From the NCBI GenBank assembly GCA_025201375.1, contig JAIWZP010000038.1, positions 124,001 to 188,000 of the forward strand: a DNA stretch of 64,000 bases, written 5' to 3'. A program made the translations under genes and the position numbers. Under the pieces are notes generated by a model. It did no database searches. It saw nothing but the letters and a program-made list of their open reading frames with translations, and was not told the DNA's origin. This document shows positions 48,943 through 61,255 of the stretch, piece by piece. The stretch is from Gongronella butleri. Its lineage: Eukaryota; Mucoromycota; Mucoromycetes; Mucorales; Cunninghamellaceae. Every line of letters starts with the position of its first letter. Within the stretch, counting starts at the first letter, position 1.

Positions 48943-51284
48943 ATGGAACTGATGGTGGTCAAGTCGAAGCGCAAAGCGAGTTGTGCAGTGTGCCGTAGCA
49001 AGAAGATCAAGTGTGATGGGCAGCAGCCGTGTGGGAGTTGTGTGAAGCGTGGTTGCCAAGACGAGTGCAAGGTGCCTGCACGGCGACCCTTGGGTCGGCC
49101 GCCGACTAATGCTGTTGTCAACAAGATTATTCGGCATCGTCCTCTGAATCGGCAAGACTCGACGCTGATCAAGGACTTTATTTTTGAAAATCTCATGTAC
49201 ACGATCCCGACGGCATCAAACCACTTTTTATTGAATGACCGGACGCTGAACCTGAATCATCTGATCGACACGCAGCTTGCCGATGCGTTTGGCGACGCGG
49301 TGACGCAATTGTCCGTGTCACGGCTCAGCTTTGCGCCCAATCCGTTCATTCCAGATGTCAAAATGTACGATTTGCTCGAGACATACACGTGGACGCTGAC
49401 CGAGGTGGTCAATATCTTCACGTCTAAGATCAGCAGCATGCCGATGTTTGCCGCGGAAGAGTACAATTTCATCGCAGCTGCCATGTATCAGGATATGTGC
49501 CTGAAATTCTTGGGCGAGCCATTGCCAGGGCCGTTGGAAAGCCCCCTGTCCACCTTGACGACGGACGAGGCCGTGCGCCTGATCGAGTGTTTCTTCAGCA
49601 TTAGCCCGCAATGCTTACTGTTGAACAAGACGCTCGTGTTACAGGCATTTTGGACAGATCAGGCCGATCCAATCCTTTTGGCCGTCATTTATGGGACCAC
49701 CATGTACTTTTCTCGGCTACTGGAGGGCAAGCCCGTGCGATTGTGGGAAGCAACATCGCGCACCGAGCGCAATCCCTTTTTAGATTACGCGTACGTGATG
49801 TTGCTGCGGTCGTCCTCCGAGGCGACCTTTGTGAAATACCAGGCAGTCGTGTTGCTCGGAATGTTTGAAAACACGTATGGATTCCCCAAACGTGGCATGT
49901 CGCTCATGGCGCTTGGCCACATGCTGGGCAACAAGCTGGGCATCCACAATGGTTCGTTCCAGGCCGATGCCTCCAGCGAGGTCGAGGCTGAGCTCGCCAA
50001 TTGCTGCTACTGGTCGAGCATTCGCAACACGGTGCGTGGTTCTGTCGATGGTAAAGATTCGAGAATGGGCACGGGAGGAAAAACGTAAATTTCTCACTTT
50101 TTTTTCATTTTTTTCGCTCTTTTCTACCCTTTTTTTTTTTAGTGGGCCACGTCGCGTACTGGGTGAGCCAAGAGTCTGTGCCGTTGCCGCCAATGAACAT
50201 TGACCAGTCGGTGTCGTACCAGATGGAGAAGGCGAGCGGCAATTTGCGGATTTTCAAGTCGTATTTCTATCTTGTTGAATCTTATTATGCGTGCATGGTT
50301 GTTTGCAAGTTCACGTACGACCTGGTGACGCAATTCCCAGACGTAAAGTACAACATGCTTTATCCTGGGAACCAAAAGTCGTCGGATCGGCGCGCGGCTG
50401 CGGACTTGCCCGTTGACGAGCTGCTGATGCGCCTGGCGACGTCGTTGCAGCATTTTGCAGCTTTTATTGCGCAGCACAAGCACCAGTGGTCGACGTTCCA
50501 GCGGTACGCGATTGAGACGGCATATCACCTGCTGGAGACGCACATCACGCTCGTGCGGCCTTTTGGCCAGGCACCTGAAGGCTCAAGCTATGCTAATTCC
50601 ATTTATGACATTTTTGCGTCCGACACGACCCTTTATCGCGCAATTCTCAACAACGATGTTGTGTCGGCGACAAGCGCGTCCGTCGCGGAATACCACGTGA
50701 TGCCGGCGATTGATCTCGTCGTGCCCAACATTTATACCCTCATTGATCTCCTGAAAAATTTCATTGCTGACGAAAAACACAACGTGGTGGCGCCACCGCC
50801 GCACAGCATGATGGTCACGGTCATGGACACGGCCATCAATGTCTTGCGCCTCAAGCACCAGCGCGATCCTTGGGACGACAAGGCCATGGACACGCTCATT
50901 TGGCTCGAGCAGCTGACATACGCGCCCATTTGGAAAAATTGGGAGCAAATCGACAGTGCGCGCCAGCGGCTGCAATCGACCATCCAAGACGCCAAGTTGC
51001 GCTGCAGTGCTTCGTCTGGAACAATGACGCCGCAGCCTTCCATCGCCGAAAACATGCCATCGTCGTCTATTTCTCACCTTTCCAAGGACAGCGCGTCACC
51101 CGCCAGCGACGCCCTGGATCTCACGAGTCTGCTGGACCCCTTGGATTGGCTGCCGTCCGTTTTGCCGTTTGTGGATCTGCCAACAGCCAAAGAAAATCAT
51201 CAAAACGAGGCCGACCATGATTCTTTGCCTGCAAATCACCCCGTTTTCCAAAACTTTTTTCTTGGCGCCAACTTTTCCATGTAG
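48943..51284 (+). CDS. Zn2Cys6 transcription factor
   Basis: Two exons (48943-50050, 50143-51284) encode 749 residues. The binuclear zinc cluster is at residues 14-40 (CAVCRSKKIKCDGQQPCGSC, then CQDEC), preceded by basic KSKRK and followed by ARRPLGRPP. A long helical middle region corresponds to the fungal regulatory domain (RNPFLDYAYVMLLRS, YQAVVLLGMFENTYG, HMLGNKLGIH). The C terminus is acidic and Ser/Pro-rich and could be an activation domain (LDLTSLLDPLDWLPSVLPF). Such factors bind CGG half sites as dimers; targets are unknown. The donor GTAAAG at 50051 was preferred to GTGCGT at 50032, which would bring an immediate stop. The ATG at 48943 was chosen because upstream codons are the translated pyrimidine leader. 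Confidence 0.88.
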
Positions 51285-51580
51285 ACTCTCTCATTCATTG
51301 TAATATTAGTTCTTTTGAAATTAAAAAGTGAGAGGAGAAGAAAAAAAATAAAAAAAAAAAAGGAGGCGAGAAATGACGCCAAGCGCATCATGCTTTCGCC
51401 TGGTGACACAAAAAATCATGCAAGAATTCATTTGAAATCCCGCCGTTGAAAAGTGTGTGTGTTTCACAAGGTCTCGGTTCTTTTGTTGACGTTTGCAAGG
51501 CAATGGCGCCTTTTTAGTGTTTTTTTTTCTTTCGTTTCCAATTTTTTCTTTTTTCTTTTTTTTTCTACTCTTTCTTGGCG

Positions 51581-52254
51581 ATGAACCCACAGCAGCAACC
51601 TTACGGTCAACCGCAATATCAGACGCCGCCGCCACAGCAGCAAGCATATTTTGGTTATGGGCAACAGGCGCCACCTCAACCGCAACAGCACCAGCAACAG
51701 CACCAACAGCAGCAGCAGCACCCGCAACAAGGCTATGGACAGCCGCCACCACCGGCCATGTATCCACCGCCACCGCCGATGTACGCGTCGAATGAAGGCC
51801 ATGCAGAACAGCAGCCGCCTCACCAGGCAGGAAACAATCCGATGAAGGAGGGCAATCAAGAGGTCGCGAATGCCAAGGGAATCAAAGGGTGGCGTGATTT
51901 GTGGGCCGCCTTGCTGTGGCTGCTTAACTTGGGCGCGTTCATTGGCGTGTCCGTTCTTGCCTTGCAAGTCTACCATACGAACGACTCGTACACTTATGGC
52001 GGCATACCGTCACATACCCAATATAGTGGTTTGACCTTTGACACAAGCACCTTTTTGATCTTTGGTCTCGCTGTTGCCGTCGGCTTTGGCCTCTCATTGC
52101 TCTACTTGCTTCTTGTCAGCATGTAAGAATTATTCTTGGTGCTTTTTTTGGGGGTCATTGGAAGCCACTGGACGCCATTGGAAGCCATTGGACGCCAGTG
52201 GACGCCAGTGGATGTCCATGGAAGTATCAAAAGTGCATTTTGGCTCATTTTCTT

Positions 52255-52291
<37 letters not shown>

Positions 52292-53626
52292 GTTCTTGCC
52301 ATAGGGCACCGCGCTTTATGATTTACGCGACCTTTATTGGCGCGGTCATCGTGTATTTTGGCGTGACCATTTATTACTTTGTGATGCACTACTATAGTGC
52401 CGCCATCATCTTTTTGATCTTTTCGTGCCTTTATCTTTTGTGTTTCTTCTGGTGGAGGAGCCGCATCCCGTTTGCAACAGGTAAAAACAAGGCAACAAAC
52501 ATGACAAAAGGCGATTGACGCGCTCTTTTTTCTCTCCCAAAAAAAAAGTGATGCTGGAAAGCACCATTGGCGTGATGAAGAAGCATCCGAGCACAATTGT
52601 GATTGGGATCATTGCATTGATTGTGCAGACGGCATTTTCCGTTTGGTTCATGCTCACGGTGATTGGCACGTACCAGCGCTTCTATAGCACGTCGTCAAAC
52701 AACGCGAGTTTGAACCTTGCTATGGTGTTTTTGGTCTTTTCGTTCTATTGGACGTCGCAGGTGATCTCGTACGTGACATATGTGACGCTCGCCGGCATCT
52801 ACGCGTCCGTCTACTTTGACTCGTCAAAGAGCCCGGCGTGCCCAAGCTTCAAGCGCGCCATGACCACCAGCTTTGGCAGCATCTGCTTTGGCAGCCTGCT
52901 CATTGCTCTCATTGAATTTCTCCGCTATTTCATCTCGATCGCGCGCGCTAGCTCAGATAATGCGTGTCTCACGTTCTTCCTGTGCATCGTCGAATGCCTT
53001 ATTGGCTGCTGCCAGGGCTTTTTGGTAAGAAAACCGCATAAAATCGTGGAAAACAAAGAAAAACAAGCGCACGTGTCTGACGCGTTTTTTTTTTTTTTTA
53101 AAAAAAACAGCAATGGTTCAACAACTATGCATTCAGCGGCGTGGCCATCTACGGCAAGTCGTACATCGAGTCTGCCAAGCGCACATGGACGCTGATCAAG
53201 GACCGTGGCATTGAAGCGATGATCAATGACAATTTGATCAACAATGTGCTCTTTTTGGGCGCCCTGCTTGTTGCCGTGCTCACGTCACTGCTGGGGTACC
53301 TGTACCTGCTCGTGGATCAGCCCGCATACAATCAGACAGGCAACATGACGCCCGTCATCGTGCTCATCTGCTTTATCGTTGGCTTGTCCATGTTCTCGAC
53401 CGTGGCCATTGTCATTTCTTGCGGTGTGTCCACCACCTACGTCTGTCTTGCTGAGGATCCGCAAGCATTGCAGCGCACGCAGCCAAAACTCTTTGAAATG
53501 GTAAGAAATCATCGCGCTATTTGAGGGGCAAAATGAAACCATTTGTCATTTGCTCATACAGCTCCTTTTTTTTTTCTTCTTTTACAGATTCGACAGACGT
53601 GGCCACGTATCGTGCAAGGCATTTAA
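51581..53626 (+). CDS. pns1: choline transporter-like protein, Pns1/CTL family
   Basis: Five exons (51581-52122, 52305-52480, 52549-53024, 53111-53500, 53588-53626) encode 540 residues. The N-terminal 90 residues are Gln/Pro-rich and cytosolic. About ten membrane helices follow (WAALLWLLNLGAFIGVSVLA is the first). The CTL signature region includes VYFDSSKSPACPSFKRAMTT, FGSICFGSLLIALIEFLRY and the conserved FNNYAFSGVAIYGKSYIESA. YVCLAEDPQAL near the end is typical of the family. Animal CTL proteins transport choline or ethanolamine, while yeast Pns1 has no proven substrate. The short last exon (IRQTWPRIVQGI) matches the family C terminus. A CT microsatellite (52261-52287) lies in intron 1. Confidence 0.9.
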
Positions 53627-53908
53627 TTGTTCGTGGGCGCTTGCTTTTTTTTTTTTGTTTTTTTTAAAAAAAACACCATAATGATCAAAAAGATAAAGCA
53701 ATCTTGATGCAATTTTGGAAAACTTTTGTGGCAAGCCAGGGCGCGCTTGGGAAAAAGAAGGGAGCGGCGGACTTTTTTTGTGGCGTGCTGTGTGTTATTT
53801 TGGGACGAGGAAAAAGAGTTCTGTTTCTCTTTCTTTTCGTTATTTGTCTTTGTTCGCCTTTATTTGGCTCATTTTTTATTATATTTTTTCTTTCCCTCTT
53901 ATTTTACG

Positions 53909-56867
53909 ATGCCTTTTACACGCAAGCGCAAGACAAGAGCGGACGATGGCCAGCAGCAAGTAAGACTTTTGCGGTGTTTTGGCGAGTTCAGGGCGCCCAA
54001 CGGCTCATTCTATTGTATTTCTCTTTGTTTAGAAGCGAGTCCGCAGCGAGGACGAGGGTCTTGTAGCGGTGGGCGTGTCTGATGTGCGCACGACGCTGCA
54101 CACGTATCCTCTGAATGAAGAGAGTATTCAAGAGCGCGTTATTGGCGCGCGTGAGCAGCTGCACTGTGCGCCTTTGGAGGTGACGTCCGTTTGGAAAGCG
54201 CTGCACTCGGCGAGCCCGCCTCTAATTATGCGCATTCACGCGCACATTGGCCACCAAGAGCCATTTAGCGAGTTTCTGGCCATCATAGACCTCTATTGCG
54301 ACCAGATCATCGACATGAAGGCGCTTTGCAAGCATGCACGGCCCTTTCTCGCCAATCATCCGTCGCTGTATGATCTCTTTTGCAAAGCCATCAAGGCACA
54401 CTGTTTGCCTGACGAACGCACATCGTCCTCGCAAACACACGCCGCCGATGGACCAAGCTATCGTCACATCCCAGGCGATGTAAATGTCATTTTTTGCTGG
54501 TATTTGAATGAAATGTTTAATTTTTTTCTTTCATTTCTTTGCAGGCACAGCAACGGCCCTGCAAGGGCCGTGATCAAATGTGTTGGGATGTACTCAATGA
54601 CGAGTATGTGTCGCATCCGCAGTGGGCAAGCGAGGACGGCTCGTTTCTATCGTCGAAAAAGAACGTCTATGAAGAACGGCTGCAACACGTCGAGGACGAA
54701 AGGTAAAGTGACGATCCATTGAGGGAGGGGGCGAAAGGAGAGGTCAATTGGTCCCCATTGGCGTCGGGAAAAAAAAAAAAGGAGAGTCCAGGAAACCCAT
54801 AACTGACGCTTTTCTTCTTTTGTTTCTCGATTTTCATGCAGATACGAGTTGGACATTGAGCTGACGAATCTGCAGGCTGCGAGTATCCTGCTCCAAGAGT
54901 ACCGTGACGCGTATCGCGACACGCCGGCGACGCAACATATCCCTTCTTCGGCCACAGACGCGCTTGTCAAGTTCATCCCACTCATCCGCCGCGTGGCGCG
55001 CGAACATCGCCACGACAACATCCTTGTCCTCCTTCGAAGAAACACGCGCAACACCCTCATTGACTCGATTGTCCGTGCACTCGACATGCGCCGCCAAGAT
55101 ATCAAGGACCAAAAGGTTAAAAAAGAAAAAGAAAAGAAAAAGAAAGCAAAAAATGGGAACGAGCGCTTTTTTTTTTTATGCTCATTTCGTGTCTTTTTTT
55201 CCTCGTTTTACAGAAGGAGCGCAACAAGGGATGGAGCGATATGGTGAAAAAGAACTATTACAAGGCGTTGGATTACCAGAGTGTACACAACCGGGGGAAT
55301 TTGCAGCCGCCTTCGTCACAGGTGCTTTTGACGGAGATTGCGATGCTTTGTGCTGAGCAGCAGCATCTGCGGCAGCATCATTTGGCACCCGAGGCGGCGG
55401 AATTGCCGTATTCGCGACTTTTGCCGCCTGCTCAGTTTGAATTCACGCTGGACGACCGGCAAGACACGCTCGAGGACCTTTTGAAGCTGCTACGCGTGTC
55501 GTCCAAGCACGACTACCAATTCAAGAGCGAGAAACACAGCCGCGACATGGCGCGCGTCCTTTATCATTGGCTCCCAAAGGCCATGGGCTTTGCCGCCACA
55601 ACCACCGATCCACGCTCACAGCCGCCGCGCAAACGCGATACCCGAGCCGTCTCCCCGGCCGCTGCCTCCGCATCGGCAACCGCATCCACGCTGCCAGCCA
55701 CCAATGCCCTCCCCATCCCACCAAAACTCACGAAAGTTCGCTCAAAAACCCGTGCCGTCATCAATGCTCCCTTTTATTGTATGCTGCGCTACACTATGGT
55801 AAAAAAAAAAAAACCCTCCCTTTTTTATGATTGCAAAACGCGACATTTTTTTATTACAAGTTCTTTTTTTAACGCGTGTGATTTTTCAATCAGATTCTGT
55901 TTGATGCGCTGCGCGAGCTCCGCATCTGGTCCGAGCGCTTCCTGAAGAACCCTGGAGCCACACGTGTCGCGCTGGCCACGCCCGCCAAGCTCGATGAAGT
56001 CATGTTTCCCATCCCAGGTAATCTTTTTTCTCTTTTTTTTTTAAAAAAAGATTAAGATTGCTGACCATGTACTCGAATCCTCTCTTTGATTAGTGAAAAT
56101 CGAGCCCAAGGTGGACCACTATGAGCTGCTGCTAGCCGTCATCACGTCGCATTTGCAAGGCCATATTGACCAGGTCAACATGGAGGAGGCTGCACGGCAT
56201 TTGTTTGGCATCAAGGGCTATCTCGTCTTTTACATTGATCGACTGCTGCATAGCATCATCAAGCAGGTAAAAGAGAGGGAGAGAAAGAGGGCGAACAAAA
56301 GCAAACATGCGCATTGGAACATCATTTTGACGCGCGTTTTTCTTCTTTTCAGGCCAATTCCTTTTTACAGTCGCCCATGCACGAAGAGCTTCAGGAACTG
56401 TTTGACAAGCATGCGCATAGCAAGGGCGCCGACGTGTATCTGCGATCTGTGGACACGCCCGAATTTGCCGAGGAGCACCTGTTTATGGTCGTTGTCGTAT
56501 GTTTTCTTTCAAATGATCCGCTTTGGCGCCATTGATGCTCATCTCCCCCCTTTTTTTCTTTTCATCTAGAAACCACACCACCTAAAGTTCACGATTCACA
56601 CGCTCCAGCAAGAAAAGCACGCACCATCCAGACCGTTCTTGGCCAGGTAAAAGAAAAAAAAAAAGATAGAAAGAAAGAAAAAAAGAAAAAAGACGCGTCG
56701 CATTCTCAAGTTTTTATTTTATCAGGAATTTATCATGTTCGACGCGTGGCAAGGATGAATTTTACGCGCACGATGGCATAGTTGCGCAGCCTGTGGAAGA
56801 GGATGGCACGATTGTCTACGATGCTGACAGCGAGGACGTGTTTGTCCGCGCTTGCAGTGGGCAATGA
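53909..56867 (+). CDS. short Sin3-like corepressor scaffold
   Basis: Ten exons (53909-53959, 54033-54479, 54545-54702, 54842-55115, 55214-55798, 55894-56017, 56094-56266, 56353-56496, 56570-56646, 56726-56867) encode 724 residues. A basic N terminus ([13 protein letters not shown]) precedes one PAH-like helical domain ([30 protein letters not shown]). The Sin3 histone-deacetylase interaction domain follows: [49 protein letters not shown] and [16 protein letters not shown] later region ([38 protein letters not shown]) matches the Sin3 C-terminal domain. Sin3 tethers Rpd3-type deacetylases to promoters. Usual Sin3 proteins have three or four PAH domains and exceed 1,000 residues, so this is a shortened paralogue or an incomplete model. 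All junctions keep the frame. Confidence 0.85.
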
Positions 56868-57133
56868 GTCCATTATCGCATTGTCTTTTTAATTTCCTCT
56901 CTTCCATTTGCTCCCCCGCCCCATCTGTACATATCATATCCTCAAGGACACGGTCAAATGCTGAAATCATCATAAAGCGTGCTCCCTTTTTCCAGACGAC
57001 ACATGCTGAAATCATCATATCCACGTCTTTTCCGACCAATTCGGCCCCATGACGCGTCGATAGGACGAGAGACATTGGCGAGGAGGGCAATGCACAGAAT
57101 TTTACTACAAAATGGTTTACAAAGGGAGGAAAA

Positions 57134-58111
57134 TCATACAACAGAGGAGGAAGAGCAAGAAGTACAAGTGAGGGTCGGCGACATGGGTTCTGTGGCTGTA
57201 TTTGTCGTGTAATAGGGCATTGGCGCACATTCGTGGACGGGCGGCAGGTCTAGCGGGTGAAGGGGTGGCGACGACATGGGATGGATTTGGTGGTGCGATG
57301 TGTTTTCGGTGTTTTCAGCGTGTACATGGGCGTTTACCTGGACAATGGCGCCGCGGCGGCGTCCGATGCTGGCTGCGTCCTTGGTAATGGTGGAATTCAT
57401 GCTGGTGCATGACACGGCGCGTGCGCGCTTGATAATGGGCGTGGAAAATGACGTTTTGAGCGTGCGGCGGCCAATGGCAAAGAAATGCGACGATGTGGTT
57501 GACCTTGTGATGGCCATTTGAGGTGCCGAGGGTGGCAATGGTGCGACCGGTGGCGGCGGCGGCGGGGCAAAGACTGGTGTGCGTTCCAACCGATGGCGCA
57601 GACATTCGTACCAAATGGCCATTTCCTGCTGCGACGAGCATTCAATGGTCCATGGCTTGCTAAACCCTCCGGCACCGAGCCCACGCGTGCTACTCGACCG
57701 CGTCATCATCATCGCGCTGCTGCCGCTACCGCCGCCAGGCAGTGTAAACGACCGATACGACGGCTCCAATCGAAACGTATTGGCACGATCAAGCAAAGGA
57801 ATCACCTGCCCAATATCTGACAGGTGCAAAATCTGCGATGGACTCTCGGCGTGCTGCGTTAAATAAAAAAAAAAGGATAAAAATAAAAGTATGAGGTCAA
57901 TTGTCGTAAAAAGTGGATGCCAAGTTTTCTTTTTCCCCCCTTTTTCCCCCCTGGATGACCTGCTTATTCTTACCTCGTCTCGATAGCATCGCAATTCATT
58001 GTCAAGCAAGATAAAGAAGCGCGGATTCCACTTGGGCTTGCCGCCAAATCCGTGTGACAGCTTAAACAGCCATGCGGCGCGCGGCGCATCGAAATCAATG
58101 GACTGGGCCAT
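57134..58111 (-). CDS. PH-domain protein
   Basis: Two minus-strand exons (58111-57974, 57853-57134) encode 285 residues. The N-terminal pleckstrin-homology domain begins AAWLFKLSHGFGGKPKWNPR, then FFILLDNELRCYRDE. It continues with strands ILHLSDIGQVIPLL, NTFRLEPSYRSFTL and PWTIECSSQQEMAIWYECL, whose Trp is the conserved helix position. An inserted Gly/Ser/Met loop lies before the last strand. The C terminus is Pro-, His- and Ser-rich, probably disordered. PH domains bind phosphoinositides or proteins. No second domain is seen. An in-frame upstream ATG at 58183 would add a hydrophobic stretch that looks like leader sequence. Confidence 0.82.
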   Translation of the reverse strand: MAQSIDFDAPRAAWLFKLSHGFGGKPKWNPRFFILLDNELRCYRDEVRISRSSRGEKGGKKKTWHPLFTTIDLILLFLSFFFYLTQHAESPSQILHLSDIGQVIPLLDRANTFRLEPSYRSFTLPGGGSGSSAMMMTRSSSTRGLGAGGFSKPWTIECSSQQEMAIWYECLRHRLERTPVFAPPPPPPVAPLPPSAPQMAITRSTTSSHFFAIGRRTLKTSFSTPIIKRARAVSCTSMNSTITKDAASIGRRRGAIVQVNAHVHAENTENTSHHQIHPMSSPPLHPLDLPPVHECAPMPYYTTNTATEPMSPTLTCTSCSSSSVV

Positions 58112-59551
58112 GAAGGGAGCAAATGTGCAAATGGGGGTGGAGAACAATGAAAAAAGGAAGAGAAAGAGAAAAGAGGGCCACAATGGTCAATTGGAGGCGA
58201 AAACGAGGAGAAGAATGGCTAGAAAATGAGGCGAGTGTGGCTCCCCCCCGTGCTTCTCCTGTTTGGTTCCATTTTTAAAAGCATGACGCTTCTTTTTTTT
58301 TTTTTACATGCTTGTTCTTGAGAGGGGGGGAGGAGGCCAGTCGGCTGTGATCTTCCTAATTTAGCCTCACTGCACCATGCAGCCAAGTGGACAGGCGGAG
58401 TGTGCAAGCACCCAAGTGGTTGTGCGTGTCTTTTTTTTTTTTTTTACTCCTGAATTTGCTAATTGAATGACCCAAATCGCTTCTCTCGGGTTTATCTCTT
58501 CTGTTTTTTTACCTCTTTCTTTCTTTGTCTAGACGCGGCCATCCTCATCAAGGCTAAAAATGGACACATCTCCACGTGGATCAATGTGCTGGTTGCAACA
58601 AGCACAGAGACACGGCCCCCCTCTCCTCGTTCCGTTTATCTCGCTCTCTTTCTTCCCCCATTCCTCAATGGACGCCTGGTCGCAAATGCCAAATCGGTGA
58701 AAATTTCATTCTGATTCGTGGTCAGCTGTCATTGCGGCGCCGGACACAGCCGTCACCTTGTATTTTTTCTTCCATTGGCGCGCGGCAAATCCCACAAAAT
58801 GTCAGAGGGCCATTTCAGTTCCCGCAGCATCGCTCGTATTTGCTTAGTTGCCGTATAAGATAGAGTGTAAGATGCCGTTGGACAGGCTGTCGTGCACGGG
58901 ACAAGGCCATCATTTTTTTTTTTTTTTTTTTTTTTTTTGCACATCATCATGGAGCCACGGTGCATGGCATTGCATTTGCTTTTTTTTTGGGGGGGAGAGA
59001 TACAAAGCCTGTTTGAGCAAAAAAAAACATTGTATGGACGAATGGGATGCACACCAATGGGGAAAGTGCGCCTGCCGCTCTCCACTAAAGGCAAAGCGAG
59101 CATTCTTCCGCGGGTGTAAAGATGCAATTGGCAAAAAAAAAAAAAAAAAGGAAAAAATGGTCGCATTTCTCTTTGCTCAGCTGTTTCTGCCGCTGAAATG
59201 CGCGCGCGCGCACACACGCAGCCATTGGAGGAGGAATTGGCGCGTGTGTGGGGGCGTCCGGGTGCACACTGATGAGTCTGGCCGTGTGATGCGAGCATTG
59301 GGGGGTGCCAAGGCGATCGCCGTCGCATCATGTGTCGCATCATGCCGGCATGCAGCATGAAGCAAGCCAAGACTGCCAATGAGGTGGGGGGTGTGTGTGG
59401 ACGCCCATGCAGCTTGAAAAAAAAAGGACCAAAACAACAAAAATTCTTTAATTCGAGACAAAAGATACAACACGACGCGTCAAAAAAAGCGAAAACAAGG
59501 GAGGTGGGGGGTGGAAATCAACAATTGGAAGGAGATGGACAGCGCACTTTT
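58112..59551. other. 1.4-kb intergenic region, no supported gene
   Basis: Homopolymers (T20 near 58914, A18 near 59132) and short ORFs without domains. A CGCGCGCGCACACACGC stretch is near 59200. Confidence 0.45.
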
Positions 59552-59799
59552 TTAGTTTTTCTTCTGCTTGGAGGTCTCACCGAGACGCGCGGGCGTCGTG
59601 ATGCTAAAGAGCCACGTGAGGCCGACACCAGCAATGAAGATGAACAAGAACGCCACCGCCAGACACATGAAGATGGCCGGCGTGAACAGCTGGTACTTTG
59701 CAAAGATCGAGTTGTTCGACGGCACGCTGGTGTCAGGCGCACGGCGCTGCATGGGCGACTATTAGTAGCATAAGGAAAAAAAAAAACGGAAGGTCAGAA

Positions 59800-59836
<37 letters not shown>

Positions 59837-60989
59837 CGAGACATTGGGCGCTCATTGAACACGATTCGATTCGACGCGTCTTTCTTGCCATGGCGACCAG
59901 CGACACGCACAAATGGCACGCACCATGCGCTCTTTTCAAGAAAAAGCGTGACTTACCGAGGGCTTGGGCTGGCTGGACGTGTAAATGACGACATAGTCAT
60001 TGTTGGCATCCTGTTGCACTTGCGTCAAAAAGCGCTTGAGCGGCAGCTCTAAAAAAGATGAAATAGTCGCGTCAATAGCGTCAAAACGAGAAGAAGAAAA
60101 AACGCGACGCGATTTTTACCATTGGTTTGCAGGTTGCCCGCAGGCAGCGTCATCAAAAGCACCTTGGTATCCGTGTTGCTCACACCTGTAAATAAAAAAT
60201 GGAGAAGAGGAGAAAAAAGACGCGTAAATCGCTCATTCTCTGGCCAATTCCAAAATTGACGGTATGTACCAGCAGGGTCCACTTGCGAGACTTGAGCATT
60301 GCACTGCGTAGCGAGCGATTGCACGAGATCCTCGGCATTGACGCCGCCGGCAATGTAATTGTAATGCGACGAGCTGGGGCTCGCGAGGTATTCATTCTAA
60401 AAAAGAGGCAAAAAAAAAAAAAAAAAAAAAAAAAAAGAGAGCAAACAGGTGAACAAACAGCGAAAAACGGTAAAAAGACGAAAAAAAAAAAAAAAAAAAG
60501 GTGCAAAAGCGATAAAAACGCGGCGAGTTTTATCGTGCCGTCGCGCTCTTTTGAGGTGTCTTACCTTGAGGATGTCGAGTTTGCCGAGGTCGGAACGATG
60601 GAGCTACAAAAAGAAGTAACGTGTCAACTGGGGCGTCATCTGTAACAATGAAGGGGTGGGGAACATTACGCCAAGCTGGTCAATGACGGCAATACGCTTG
60701 CTGTCGCACACAGACGACGACAGCGAGTGTAAAACGGTGTTTAGGCCGTTTTGGTTCTTGACGACGAGCTGCTCCGAGGGCGACGACAGGTACCTAAGGC
60801 GCGCGAGGGGAGGGGCGAGGGAAAAGGCAGCGAAAAAGAGGGCCAGGGTCAGCAATAGCGGAAAATGACCATTTTTTCGCTAAAAATGCCTTACTCCTTA
60901 TTGGAAGACCATAGCAAGCAAGGCACGGTATCTTCAAAGGCCAAAGCAGTGGATATAAACGTGGCGATAAGCGCGAACGAGACCTTCAT
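59552..60989 (-). CDS. V-ATPase assembly/Ac45-like ER protein, Voa1/Big1 family
   Basis: Seven minus-strand exons (60989-60895, 60793-60670, 60603-60565, 60396-60270, 60185-60120, 60048-59957, 59758-59552) give 249 residues. A signal peptide (MKVSFALIATFISTALA) leads into a luminal domain with few Cys. The C-terminal membrane segment is IFAKYQLFTPAIFMCLAVAF, continuing LFIFIAGVGLTWLFSI, with a short Lys-rich tail (KQKKN). That layout and the conserved YQLFTP before the helix fit the Voa1/Big1/Ac45 group, which acts in the ER in V-ATPase Vo assembly or beta-1,6-glucan synthesis. The KQKKN end could be an ER-retrieval signal. Exons as small as 39 bases occur. The start codons of this gene and prohibitin are 266 bases apart. 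Confidence 0.78.
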
Positions 60990-61255
60990 GATGAGCGAGG
61001 AAAAAAAAAAAAAAAAGAGAGAGAGAGGGCGAGAAACGAAACACGAAGCTTCGACTTCCAACTGAAAGCGCCGGCGGGATTTCAATTCTTTCCCAATTTG
61101 GCCACGGCGGGTCCGGCGACAAAAAAAAGTCGCACAGAGCGGACCGGGGTAAAAAACGGAGCCGCAAGCCCCCGTTTAAGAGCACCAAAAAACATCAACA
61201 TTTTCCTTTTCTTCTTCTTTCTACATTCTTGTTCTTTTTTCTCTCGAAACAAAAC

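Noticed and set aside
50032..50142. Use of the GTGCGT donor in the Zn2Cys6 gene
   Set aside because: With the acceptor at 50142 it gives an immediate stop, whereas GTAAAG at 50051 keeps the frame and the length of the family.
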